This document shows positions 1 to 6,671 of a DNA stretch of 10,182 nucleotides, in pieces. The stretch is from a bacterium (GTDB taxonomy: Bacteria; Planctomycetota; UBA11346). The position numbers were made by a program, and so were the translations under genes. Numbering within the stretch: the stretch's first letter is position 1; each line of letters begins with the position of its first letter. The stretch spans positions 1 to 10,182 of the forward strand of contig JAIFKN010000037.1 in NCBI GenBank assembly GCA_020049615.1, in the 5' to 3' direction. Below the pieces are notes generated by a model. It was not told where the DNA came from and did no database searches. It saw only the letters and a list, made by a program, of their open reading frames with translations.

Positions 1-168
1 CTGCTGATCAGCGAAGGCGCCAAGCCGGTGCTGCTCAAGAGCACGCGCAACATCCCCAAGGTCGACGTCGCCGAGCGCCGCAGCCTGAATGCCGGCATCG
101 TCCTCACCCACGCCAACCTCGTGTTCGCCAAGCCCGCGCTCGACGCGCTGGTGAAGGAGCTCGCGTGA
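1..168 (+). CDS. rplD: 50S ribosomal protein L4, C-terminal part (gene begins upstream)
   Basis: The window opens inside a reading frame giving the last 55 residues of L4, ending at TGA 166-168. Residues such as STRNIPKVDVAERRSLNAG, followed by a LVFAKPALDALVKEL tail, match the end of the L4 globular domain, where an 'ARN-P-V' strand leads to a final helix. L4 is an early assembly protein of the large subunit; its long loop, encoded upstream, lines the exit tunnel. In gammaproteobacteria L4 also represses its own S10 operon through the mRNA leader, which lies outside this window. The stop overlaps the rplW start by four bases (GTGA), so translation is probably coupled. The identification rests on the C-terminus and on its fixed place before rplW. 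Confidence 0.93.
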   Translation: MLISEGAKPVLLKSTRNIPKVDVAERRSLNAGIVLTHANLVFAKPALDALVKELA

Positions 169-446
169 ATCCGCACCAGATCATCCTGCGCCCGGTCATC
201 TCCGAGAAGACCGTGCACCAGCAGAGCAAGCTCAACCAGTACACCTTCGTCGTCCACCAGGACGCCAACAAGGTGCAGATCGCCGAGGCGGTCGAATCCC
301 TGTTCAAGGTCAAGGTCGAACGCGTCAACACGCTGAACTCCCGCGGCAAGGACCGCCGGATGCGCTCGCGCATCACCGGCACCGAGAGCGCGTGGAAGAA
401 GGCGATCGTGAAACTGGCCGACGGCCAGAAGATCGAAGGGGTCTGA
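165..446 (+). CDS. rplW: 50S ribosomal protein L23
   Basis: This 93-residue protein has the normal length for L23. Near the N-terminus it has the family signature IILRPVISEKT, then a YTFVVHQDANK strand, then FKVKVERVNTLNSRGK, ending in WKKAIVKLADGQKIE. L23 binds 23S rRNA domain III at the mouth of the exit tunnel and is the docking site for trigger factor and SRP. The start is GTG at 165, inside the rplD stop; an AAGGAG Shine-Dalgarno at 154-159, five bases upstream, supports it, and translation then begins MNPHQ. rplB follows one base after the stop. Nothing is unusual in the protein. Confidence 0.98.
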   Translation: MNPHQIILRPVISEKTVHQQSKLNQYTFVVHQDANKVQIAEAVESLFKVKVERVNTLNSRGKDRRMRSRITGTESAWKKAIVKLADGQKIEGV

Positions 447-447
447 C

Positions 448-1295
<848 letters not shown>

Positions 1296-1296
<1 letters not shown>

Positions 1297-1577
1297 TGTC
1301 CCGCAGCACGCGCAAGGGCCCGTTCGTCGACCTCAAGCTGCTCGCCAAAGTCGAGAAGCAGAAGGCCGCCAGCAGCCACGCCCCGATCAAGACCTGGTCC
1401 CGTGCCTGCACGGTGGTGCCAGACTTCATCGGCCACACCTTCGAGGTCCATAACGGCCGCAGCTTCACCAAGGTGCTGATCACCGACAACATGGTCGGCC
1501 ACAAGCTCGGCGAATTCGCCGTGACCCGCACCTTCCGCGGCCACGGCGGCGCGAAGAAGGAAGAGGCGCCCAAATGA
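1296..1577 (+). CDS. rpsS: 30S ribosomal protein S19
   Basis: This 93-residue protein has the normal S19 length. It opens [16 protein letters not shown], continues with [25 protein letters not shown], and ends in the family signature [20 protein letters not shown]19 sits in the head of the small subunit, forms a complex with S13 and contributes to the bridge to the large subunit near the A-site tRNA. The ATG at 1296 shares its first base with the rplB stop. A GGAGG at 1287-1291, inside the end of rplB, is positioned for it. The C-terminus is a short Lys/Glu/Pro tail whose TGA overlaps the rplV ATG (ATGA). Confidence 0.98.
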
Positions 1578-1942
1578 GCACCAAGCAGAAGCTGCCCACC
1601 ACGCAGCAATACCGCGCGACGATGAAGAACGCGCGCATCAGCCCGCGCAAAGCCATCCTCTCGTGCCAGCTGATCCGCGGCAAGCGGGTCGAGGACGCCG
1701 TCAACATCCTCGCCTTCGAGCTGCGCCGCGGCTCGGCGATGATGAAGAAGGTGCTCGACAGCGCCGTAGCCAACGCGTCCAGCGTCGGCGGACTGGACCC
1801 CATGGATCTGGTCGTCACCGAGGCCCGCGTCGACAAGGCCCAGGTCATGAAGCGCTGGCGTCCCGCCAGCCGCGGCCGTTCGGCCGCGCGCGTCAAGCGC
1901 AACAGCCATATCATCATCAGCGTCGCGAAGCAGGAGGCCTGA
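1574..1942 (+). CDS. rplV: 50S ribosomal protein L22
   Basis: This 122-residue protein is slightly longer than the usual 110-118. The L22 signature [17 protein letters not shown] (21-37) and the helix [13 protein letters not shown] are followed by the extended beta-hairpin, about residues 83-112, with [21 protein letters not shown]. That hairpin reaches into the exit tunnel of the large subunit and, with the L4 loop, forms the constriction; it is also where macrolide-resistance changes occur in other bacteria. The ATG overlaps the rpsS stop by four bases, and an AAGGAAGAGG stretch just upstream serves as ribosome-binding site. The N-terminal dozen residues (Lys/Gln/Thr-rich) extend beyond the usual start of the family. 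Confidence 0.97.
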   Translation: MSTKQKLPTTQQYRATMKNARISPRKAILSCQLIRGKRVEDAVNILAFELRRGSAMMKKVLDSAVANASSVGGLDPMDLVVTEARVDKAQVMKRWRPASRGRSAARVKRNSHIIISVAKQEA

Positions 1943-1945
1943 GTC

Positions 1946-2593
1946 GTGGGACACAAGATCAACCCGACCGGGTTCCGCATGGGCGTCACCGAGGAGCACC
2001 GCTCCGTGTGGTTCGCCAAGGGCCGCAAGTACGCCCAGCTCGTCCTCCAGGACTCGCAGATCCGCGACCACCTGAAGCAGAAGTTCTTCGGCGCAGCGAT
2101 CGAGAAGATCCTGCTCGAGCGCAAGGCCGACCGCCTGGTCGTCACCCTGCATGCCGGCCGCCCCGGTGTGATCATCGGCAAGCGCGGCGCCGAGATCGAC
2201 GCCCTGACCAAGAACCTCGAGAAGCTCGCCGGCCAGGCCGTCAAGGTGCAGATCCAGGAGGTCCGCAAGCCGGACATCTGCGCCCAGCTGGTTGCCGAGA
2301 ACGTCGCCGAGCAGCTTGAGCGCCGCGGCTCGTTCCGCCGCGCGATGAAGCGCGCGGTCGAGAATGCCATGCGCGAGGGCGCCAAGGGCATCAACATCAA
2401 GATCAGCGGCCGCCTCGGCGGTGCCGAGATCGCCCGCGTCGAGCACGACCACGCCGGCAGCGTGCCGCTCAACAGCCTCAACAGCCGCATCGACTACGGC
2501 TACGCCGTCGGTCGCACCTCGGCCGGAGCCATCGGTGTGCGCGTGTGGGTCAACCACGGCAAGTACGCCGACCAGAAGCAGAAGGAAGCCTGA
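1946..2593 (+). CDS. rpsC: 30S ribosomal protein S3
   Basis: This 215-residue protein begins at GTG 1946 with the invariant MGHKINPTGFRMGV. A type II KH domain has its nucleic-acid-binding loop at GVIIGKRG (74-81), preceded by RLVVTLHAGRP. The C-terminal S3 domain carries GINIKISGRLGGAEIAR and ends in IDYGYAVGRTSAGAIGVRVWVNHG. S3 sits at the mRNA entry channel of the 30S head with S4 and S5 and contributes to the helicase activity of the ribosome. A full AGGAGG at 1932-1937, eight bases before the GTG, fixes the start. The length and the WVNHG ending resemble the compact S3 of planctomycete-like bacteria; that comparison is from memory. Confidence 0.98.
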   Translation: MGHKINPTGFRMGVTEEHRSVWFAKGRKYAQLVLQDSQIRDHLKQKFFGAAIEKILLERKADRLVVTLHAGRPGVIIGKRGAEIDALTKNLEKLAGQAVKVQIQEVRKPDICAQLVAENVAEQLERRGSFRRAMKRAVENAMREGAKGINIKISGRLGGAEIARVEHDHAGSVPLNSLNSRIDYGYAVGRTSAGAIGVRVWVNHGKYADQKQKEA

Positions 2594-2596
2594 GCC

Positions 2597-3013
2597 ATGG
2601 CCATGCTCCCCTCACGCGTCAAGCACCGCAAGCAGCAGACGCGGCGTAATGCGCCCAACCATGTCGCCCAGACCTGCAACCGTCTCGCCTTCGGCGACTA
2701 CGGCATCCAGGCCCTGGAGCCGGGCCAGCTGACCGCGCGCCAGATCGAAGCCGCGCGCGTCGCCGCCGGCCACTACCTGGGCAAGAACGGCAAGCTGTGG
2801 ATCCGCGTGTTCCCGCACACGCCCGTCACCGCCCACCCCGCCGAATCGCGCATGGGTTCGGGCAAGGGCGATGTCGACCACTGGGCGACCTGGATCGACC
2901 GCGGCACCGTCATGTTCGAGCTCGCCGGCGTCACCGAAGTGCAGGCCCGCGAGGCCATGCGCCGCCAGGCGCACAAGCTGCCCCTCTCCACCCGTCTCGT
3001 GAAGCGGACCTAA
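2597..3013 (+). CDS. rplP: 50S ribosomal protein L16
   Basis: This 138-residue L16 shows YGIQALEPGQLTARQIEAAR (35-54), KLWIRVFPHTPVTAHPAESRMGSGKG (66-91), then FELAGVTEVQAREAMRRQAHKLP. L16 binds near helix 38 and the A-site tRNA elbow and is needed late in 50S assembly. The RMGSGKG segment contains the arginine equivalent to E. coli Arg81 (R85 here), the target of the YcfD hydroxylase in that species. There are two in-frame ATGs, at 2597 and 2603; a GAAGGAAG at 2581-2588 is eight bases before the first and fourteen before the second, so I chose the first. Oddity: residues 13-28, which are usually Gly/Arg-rich, are almost free of glycine. Confidence 0.97.
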   Translation: MAMLPSRVKHRKQQTRRNAPNHVAQTCNRLAFGDYGIQALEPGQLTARQIEAARVAAGHYLGKNGKLWIRVFPHTPVTAHPAESRMGSGKGDVDHWATWIDRGTVMFELAGVTEVQAREAMRRQAHKLPLSTRLVKRT

Positions 3014-3023
3014 GGAGCCTATC

Positions 3024-3242
3024 GTGAAGAAGTCCGCCAAGCAGGCGCTGCGCGCGAAGACCGCCGAGGAGCTGAACGCCGAAGCCGGCCAGCTCGCCGG
3101 CGACCAGCTGAAGGCCCGCCTCTCGACCACCCTCGAGGGCAAGCGCCTCGGCATCCGCACCCGCGGCAGCCGCCGCCAGATCGCCCGCATCAACACCCTG
3201 CTGCGCGAGCGCGAGCTCGCCGCCAAGGCCAAGGCCAACTGA
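3024..3242 (+). CDS. rpmC: 50S ribosomal protein L29
   Basis: This small basic protein of 72 residues is mostly two helices, as in L29. The first helix is LRAKTAEELNAEAGQLAGDQLKAR, reminiscent of the family 'LR-KS-EEL--EL--LK-E--LR' pattern. The second holds RGSRRQIARINTLLRERE, matching the 'IR-VRR-IARI-T-L-E' signature. L29 contacts L23 at the exit tunnel and helps form the chaperone and SRP docking area. The start is GTG 3024; an AAGGAG at 3012-3017 overlaps the rplP stop and is six bases upstream. The TGA shares one base with the rpsQ ATG. Sequence conservation is low, as usual for L29, but gene position makes the call secure. Confidence 0.95.
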   Translation: MKKSAKQALRAKTAEELNAEAGQLAGDQLKARLSTTLEGKRLGIRTRGSRRQIARINTLLRERELAAKAKAN

Positions 3243-3541
3243 TGAGCACCGCGACCGACAAGCCCGCCGCCACGACCTCCGTGCAGGAGCCCCGCGGCAT
3301 CCACAAGCGCGTCATCGGCGTCGTCACCAGCGACAAGATGCAGAAGACCCGCACCGTGTCCGTGACCGAGCAGTACCGCCACGAGAAGTACGGCAAGTAC
3401 GTCAAGCGGACGATCAAGTTCCACGTCCACGACGAGAAGAACGAGAGCAAGACCGGCGACAAGGTCATGATCATCGAGACCCGTCCGCTGTCCGCGACCA
3501 AGCGCTGGCGCCTGATGAAGGTGCTGGAGCGGGCCGTCTGA
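3242..3541 (+). CDS. rpsQ: 30S ribosomal protein S17
   Basis: This 99-residue protein has the OB-fold of S17. Family motifs run from RGIHKRVIGVVTSDKMQKTR (18-37), through a HEKYGKYVKRTIKFHVHDEKNE stretch (47-68), to GDKVMIIETRPLSATKRWRL (72-91). S17 is a primary 16S rRNA binding protein of the small-subunit body. About 17 N-terminal residues rich in Thr, Ala and Pro precede the conserved core; such unstructured leaders occur in several phyla. ATG 3242 overlaps the rpmC stop by one base. A 34-base gap with no hairpin or promoter-like pattern follows before rplN, the traditional S10/spc boundary. Confidence 0.97.
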   Translation: MSTATDKPAATTSVQEPRGIHKRVIGVVTSDKMQKTRTVSVTEQYRHEKYGKYVKRTIKFHVHDEKNESKTGDKVMIIETRPLSATKRWRLMKVLERAV

Positions 3542-3575
3542 TCCTGGTAACTGAAGAAAGCCCGAGGAAACCCAC

Positions 3576-3944
3576 ATGATCCAGAGCCTGAGCTGGCTTG
3601 ACGTAGCCGACAACAGCGGCGCCAAGCGCGCCATGTGCATCAAGGTGCTCGGCGGCAGCAAGCGCCGCTACGCCACTGTCGGCGACATCATCGTGGTGAC
3701 GGTCAAGAAGGCCATCCCCACCTCCGAGGTCAAGCCCAAGGCGGTGTGCAAGGCGGTCATCGTCCGCACCGCCAAGCCGCTGCGCCGCGAGGACGGCAGC
3801 TGGGTGCGCTTCGATTCCAACGCCGTGGTGCTGCTCGACAAGGACGCGAATCCGGTCGGCACCCGCATCTTCGGGCCCGTCGCCCGCGAGCTGCGCGCCC
3901 GCAACTTCATGAAGATCGTCTCCCTCGCGCCCGAGGTGGTCTGA
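3576..3944 (+). CDS. rplN: 50S ribosomal protein L14
   Basis: This 122-residue protein is exactly the family length and highly conserved: [20 protein letters not shown] (8-27), [30 protein letters not shown], then the C-terminal [21 protein letters not shown]14 is a beta-barrel protein at the subunit interface; it forms bridges to 16S rRNA and is the binding site of the silencing factor RsfS. A GAGGAAA at 3564-3570 supports ATG 3576. In organisms with separate S10 and spc operons a promoter lies before this gene. The 34 bases upstream show no clear -35/-10 pair, so I infer read-through from rpsQ. Confidence 0.98.
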   Translation: MIQSLSWLDVADNSGAKRAMCIKVLGGSKRRYATVGDIIVVTVKKAIPTSEVKPKAVCKAVIVRTAKPLRREDGSWVRFDSNAVVLLDKDANPVGTRIFGPVARELRARNFMKIVSLAPEVV

Positions 3945-3951
3945 GGTCCCT

Positions 3952-4344
3952 ATGGCAAGCAAAGTCAAGAAGCCCAAGCTGCCGAACCACGCCAAGTGCC
4001 ACGTGCGCACCGGCGACAAGGTCGTCCTGCTCACCGGCCCCAAGGCCGTGCGCGGCAAGACCGGCACCGTGATCAAGGTGTTCCCGCGTCTGCAGCGCGC
4101 GATCGTCGAAGGCGAGTGCGCCCAGTTCGACACCAAGCACGTCAAGGCCAACCCGCAGGCCGGCGTCGAGGGCGGACGCATCCGCCGCCTCCGCCCGGTC
4201 CACGTCAGCAACCTCGCCCTGCTTGACCCGACCACCAACAAGCCCACCCGCGTGCGCCACGAGCGCAGCGAGTCCGGCAGCGTGCGCGTGGCCAAGAAGA
4301 GCGGCCACAAGTTCGCCGCCGGCACCACCGGCACCGCCGGCTGA
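3952..4344 (+). CDS. rplX: 50S ribosomal protein L24
   Basis: This 130-residue protein is longer than the usual 102-115. The KOW motif occupies about residues 19-46: VRTGDKVVLLTGPKAVRGKTG and then TVIKVFP. It is followed by the VKANPQAGVEGGRIRRLRPVHVSNLALLDP region and the typical late motif SVRVAKKSG (110-118). L24 is one of the two proteins that initiate 50S assembly and lies near the exit tunnel. The extra length is a basic N-terminal leader plus about 11 C-terminal residues rich in Gly, Thr and Ala. GAGGT at 3943-3947, overlapping the rplN stop, serves as ribosome-binding site for ATG 3952. Confidence 0.97.
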   Translation: MASKVKKPKLPNHAKCHVRTGDKVVLLTGPKAVRGKTGTVIKVFPRLQRAIVEGECAQFDTKHVKANPQAGVEGGRIRRLRPVHVSNLALLDPTTNKPTRVRHERSESGSVRVAKKSGHKFAAGTTGTAG

Positions 4345-4355
4345 GGTCACGACAC

Positions 4356-4913
4356 ATGAGCGCCCCCCAGTTGATGAAGACGTCCAAGGCCACCTACGCC
4401 GAGACGCTGCCGGAGATCCTGAAGAAGGCCGGCATCACGAACCGCCTCGCCGGTCCCCGCATCGAGAAGGTGTGCCTGAACATGGGCGTCGGCCGTGCCG
4501 TCGCCGATGGCCAGATCCTCAGCACCGTCGCCGAGCACCTCTCCCTGATCGCCGGCCAGCGTGCCGCGGTGACCATCGCCAAGAAGGCCATCGCCAACTT
4601 CCGCACCCGCGAGGGCGTCAAGATCGGCGCCCGCGTGACCCTGCGCGGCGCCCGGATGTGGGCCTTCCTCGACAAGCTCATCCATCTCGCCATCCCGCGC
4701 ATCAAGGACTTCCGCGGGCTGTCGCCGAAGGGCTTCGACAAGGCCGGCAACTTCAATCTCGGCCTCCGCGAGCAGGCCCTCTTCCATGAGGTCCAGCTCG
4801 ACAAGCTCGAACACAACCAGGGCCTGCAGATCACCATCTGCTTCAAGAACTCGGACGAGAAGCTCTCGCTCGACGTCTTGAAGGCCCTCCACATGCCGTT
4901 CCGGGAGAAGTGA
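4356..4913 (+). CDS. rplE: 50S ribosomal protein L5
   Basis: This 185-residue protein has the normal L5 length (about 180). Recognisable segments are the IEKVCLNMGVGRA strand (36-48), LSLIAGQRAAVTIAKKAIANF, REGVKIGARVTLRG with M-FLDKLI, and the signature RIKDFRGLSPKGFDKAGN, ending in LHMPFREK. L5 binds 5S rRNA with L18 and contacts P-site tRNA from the central protuberance. GAGGT at 4343-4347 overlaps the rplX stop, eight bases before ATG 4356. In E. coli the S8 repressor site on spc mRNA is near this start; I see no matching hairpin here. rpsN begins two bases after the stop. Confidence 0.98.
   Translation: MSAPQLMKTSKATYAETLPEILKKAGITNRLAGPRIEKVCLNMGVGRAVADGQILSTVAEHLSLIAGQRAAVTIAKKAIANFRTREGVKIGARVTLRGARMWAFLDKLIHLAIPRIKDFRGLSPKGFDKAGNFNLGLREQALFHEVQLDKLEHNQGLQITICFKNSDEKLSLDVLKALHMPFREK
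4903..4907 (+). promoter_or_regulatory. Ribosome-binding site that fixes the rpsN start
   Basis: GGGAG at 4903-4907 lies eight bases before GTG 4916, the start giving [11 protein letters not shown] competing in-frame GTG at 4910 would leave only two bases of spacing and add two residues not seen in S14, so 4916 is preferred. Confidence 0.6.
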
Positions 4914-4915
4914 CC

Positions 4916-5189
4916 GTGGCCAAGACCAGCACCGTCTACCGCAACATCCACCGCAAGGCGCTGTGCGACAAGTACCGCGTCCAGCGCGATGCCCTGCGCG
5001 CCCGCTCTGGAGGCGCGCGCCGCCCTCTCGCTGCTCCCCTCGGACAGCAGCCCGACCAAGCTGAAGAACCGCTGCCAGATCACCGGCCGCAGCCGGGCAT
5101 ACCTGCGCAAGTTCGGCATCAGCCGTCTGGTGCTCCGCCGCATGGCTCACGCCGGCTTCCTGCCAGGCGTGACCAAGGCGAGCTGGTGA
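4916..5189 (+). CDS. rpsN: 30S ribosomal protein S14, interrupted by an apparent +1 frameshift
   Basis: From GTG 4916 the frame encodes a good S14 N-terminus: [28 protein letters not shown]. After about 5005 that frame turns into Pro/Arg/Gln-rich sequence with no S14 character, open to TGA 5216-5218. The S14 C-terminus lies one base on, in the frame through 5007: [50 protein letters not shown], with TGA at 5187-5189. Skipping one base near 5003-5012 restores about 90 residues, within the range of zinc-free S14 proteins; the cysteine pairs of the zinc-binding type are absent. S14 binds the 30S head next to S3 and S10. Possible causes are a sequence error, a real mutation with a second rpsN elsewhere, or +1 frameshifting. 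An internal ATG at 4989, in the C-terminal frame, could give only a 66-residue fragment. Gene identity is certain; its state is not. Confidence 0.9.
4996..5018 (+). other. G+C hairpin enclosing the rpsN frame-change point
   Basis: GCGCGCC at 4996-5002 and GGCGCGC at 5012-5018 are perfect inverted repeats able to form a 7-bp all-G/C stem. The nine-base loop, 5003-5011, holds most of the segment where the rpsN frame must change. Such a structure could slow ribosomes or promote sequencing and polymerase errors. In sequence this G+C-rich, short stems also arise by chance, so function is unproven. Confidence 0.4.
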
Positions 5190-5214
5190 ACCCCTACTTC
5201 CCATTGGACAGAGC

Positions 5215-5613
5215 ATGAGCTGCACCGATCCCATCGCCGACATGCTGACCGTGATCCGCAACGGCATCCTCGCCGCCAAGGGCCAGGTCGATGTGCCCTA
5301 CTCGCGCATCAAGGAGGGCATCGCGAAGGTGCTCACCGCCGAGGGCTTCATCGCCAAGGTCAGCATCCTCGATACCAAGCCGGCGCGCACCCTGCGCATC
5401 GCGCTGAAGTACGGCCAGGATGGCGAACCGGCGATCCACGCCATCGACCGCGTGTCGACCAGCGGACGCCGCCAGTACGCCGGCCGCAGCGAACTGAAGC
5501 CGATCATCCGCGGTTTCGGCATCGCCGTGGTGTCGACCTCCCAGGGCATCCTCTCCGACCGCGACTGCCGCAAGCGCAAGCTCGGCGGCGAAGTCCTGTG
5601 CAGCGTCCAGTAA
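5215..5613 (+). CDS. rpsH: 30S ribosomal protein S8
   Basis: This 132-residue protein has the normal length. The N-terminal domain shows DPIADMLTVIRNG (5-17), VDVPYSRIKEGIAKVLTAEGFI, and the C-terminal RNA-binding domain shows GFGIAVVSTSQGILSDRDCR and KLGGEVLC. S8 binds the central domain of 16S rRNA and in enterobacteria represses spc operon translation. The upstream ribosome-binding sequence is weak (GGACAGAG at 5206-5213). The unshifted rpsN frame ends in an ATGA overlap with this start, whereas the S14-encoding frame stops 25 bases upstream. Start at ATG 5215 is supported by the conserved N-terminus. It ends with TAA. Confidence 0.98.
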   Translation: MSCTDPIADMLTVIRNGILAAKGQVDVPYSRIKEGIAKVLTAEGFIAKVSILDTKPARTLRIALKYGQDGEPAIHAIDRVSTSGRRQYAGRSELKPIIRGFGIAVVSTSQGILSDRDCRKRKLGGEVLCSVQ

Positions 5614-5654
5614 GCACGCCAGACGCACACTTCAGCGCATAAAGCGAGACCTCC

Positions 5655-6215
5655 GTGAGCAGAATCGGCAAGCAACCCGTCGTCATCCCCCAGGGCGTCC
5701 AGTTCAACGTGGACGGCCGCACGCTGGTGTGCAAGGGGCCCAAAGGCACCTCCAAGCTCCCCCTCTTCGAGGGCATCACCGCCAAGGTCGATGGCGGCAA
5801 GGTCGTGCTCGAGCGCGGCAGCGAGGAGAAGCAGGTCCGCGCCATGCACGGCACCACCCGCGCGCTGGTCCAGAACATGGTCGAGGGCGTGACCAAGGGC
5901 TACTCCAAGAGCCTCGAGATCGTCGGCGTCGGCTACCGCGCCACGCTCAAGGGCAAGACCATCGTGCTCAACGTCGGCTTCGCCAACGCCATCGAGCTGG
6001 CCATCCCCGACGGCGTGACCGTGACCGTCCCCGACCAGACCCACGTCAGCGTCACCGGTGTCGACAAGGCCCTCGTCGGCCAGGTCGCCGCCGACATCCG
6101 CGGCGCGCGCAAGCCCGAGCCCTACAAGGGCAAGGGCGTCCGCTACGCCAACGAGATCGTCCGCCGCAAGGCCGGTAAGGCCGCCGCCGCCGGCGCCGCC
6201 GGCGCCAAGAAGTAA
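5655..6215 (+). CDS. rplF: 50S ribosomal protein L6
   Basis: This 186-residue protein has the two tandem L6 folds: the first from MSRIGKQPVVIPQGV to about residue 80, the second from SLEIVGVGYRA (86-96) to the signature KPEPYKGKGVRYANEIVRRK (153-172). L6 sits at the base of the L7/L12 stalk near the sarcin-ricin loop and factor-binding site. The start is GTG 5655, chosen because the family begins MSRIGK; the purine stretch before it (GCGAGA, 5644-5649) is only a modest ribosome-binding site. The 41-base gap upstream has no clear promoter. The last dozen residues are Ala/Gly/Lys-rich and encoded by near-repetitive GCC/GGC codons, beyond the usual end of the family. Confidence 0.98.
   Translation: MSRIGKQPVVIPQGVQFNVDGRTLVCKGPKGTSKLPLFEGITAKVDGGKVVLERGSEEKQVRAMHGTTRALVQNMVEGVTKGYSKSLEIVGVGYRATLKGKTIVLNVGFANAIELAIPDGVTVTVPDQTHVSVTGVDKALVGQVAADIRGARKPEPYKGKGVRYANEIVRRKAGKAAAAGAAGAKK
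6180..6206 (+). repeat. Short GCC/GGC codon run in the 3' end of rplF
   Basis: Twenty-seven bases consist only of G and C in GCC- and GGC-type triplets, encoding an Ala/Gly tail on L6. The run includes GGCGCC palindromes, so it can fold on itself and is a plausible slippage site. It lies outside the conserved L6 fold. Confidence 0.5.
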
Positions 6216-6241
6216 GACCGAGCAACGAGGAAAGCAGGACC

Positions 6242-6610
6242 ATGGACAAGCAGAAGGCCAAGCGCGACGCCGTCGCCCGCATCAAGCTGCGCATCCGCAA
6301 GACCGTGGCCGGCGACGCCGCCCGCCCCCGTCTCTCGGTGTACCGCAGCGAGCAGCACATCTACGCCCAGGTCATCGACGATGTGACCGGCCGCACCCTG
6401 GTCTCGGCCAGCACCGTGGCCAAGGACCTCGCCGCCCAGGCGAAGGACCTGAAGCCGCTCGAGCAGGCCAAGTTCATCGGCGAGGCGGTCGCCGAGCGCG
6501 CCATCAAGGCCGGCATCAAGGCCGTGGTGCTCGACCGGAACGGCCGCCGCTACGGCGGACGCATCGCCACCCTGGCCGATGCCGCGCGCGCCAAGGGCTT
6601 GCAGTTCTAA
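6242..6610 (+). CDS. rplR: 50S ribosomal protein L18
   Basis: This 122-residue protein has the usual L18 length. A basic leader (KAKRDAVARIKLRIRK) precedes the core RPRLSVYRSEQHIYAQVIDD (28-47), TLVSASTVAKDL, FIGEAVAERAIKAGIKAVVLDR, and the closing YGGRIATLADAARAKGLQF. L18 binds 5S rRNA with L5 and anchors it in the central protuberance. ATG 6242 follows a GAGGAAAGCAGGA purine tract, and MDKQKAKR is a plausible family N-terminus. The gene ends with TAA and is followed by the longest non-coding gap of the window (61 bases), which holds a strong hairpin. Confidence 0.97.
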   Translation: MDKQKAKRDAVARIKLRIRKTVAGDAARPRLSVYRSEQHIYAQVIDDVTGRTLVSASTVAKDLAAQAKDLKPLEQAKFIGEAVAERAIKAGIKAVVLDRNGRRYGGRIATLADAARAKGLQF

Positions 6611-6627
6611 GCTTTTACACCATCATG

Positions 6628-6651
6628 CCGCGCCCGCCCAACCGGGCGCGG
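6628..6651 (+). promoter_or_regulatory. Perfect 9-bp hairpin between rplR and rpsE
   Basis: CCGCGCCCG at 6628-6636 and CGGGCGCGG at 6643-6651 are exact inverted repeats with a six-base loop (6637-6642). The stem ends five bases before the rpsE ribosome-binding site. No T-run follows on either strand, so it does not look like an intrinsic terminator. It could be an mRNA structure that tunes rpsE translation, marks a processing site or protects RNA. The structure is visible; the role is inference. Confidence 0.45.
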
Positions 6652-6656
6652 AACCC

Positions 6657-6662
6657 AGAGGA
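6657..6662 (+). promoter_or_regulatory. Ribosome-binding site that fixes the rpsE start
   Basis: AGAGGA at 6657-6662 is nine bases before ATG 6672. The open frame extends upstream to an ATG at 6579, but that would overlap rplR and put the intergenic hairpin inside the coding region. A further ATG at 6681 would be eighteen bases from this site. ATG 6672 is therefore the best start. Confidence 0.6.
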
Positions 6663-6671
6663 CCACAGTTT

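Noticed and set aside
4340..4360. An E. coli-like S8 repressor site at the rplE start
   Set aside because: No bulged hairpin resembling the S8 site of 16S rRNA is visible around the start codon.
5614..5654. Possible promoter in the gap before rplF (CATAAA at 5638-5643)
   Set aside because: No matching -35 element lies at proper spacing upstream; one AT-rich hexamer is not enough.
6628..6651. The rplR-rpsE hairpin as an intrinsic terminator
   Set aside because: There is no T-run after the stem on either strand, and essential genes of the same operon follow directly.
6579..6671. Upstream extension of rpsE from ATG 6579
   Set aside because: It would overlap the end of rplR, include the intergenic hairpin and add residues unlike S5. 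ATG 6672 has a well-placed ribosome-binding site.
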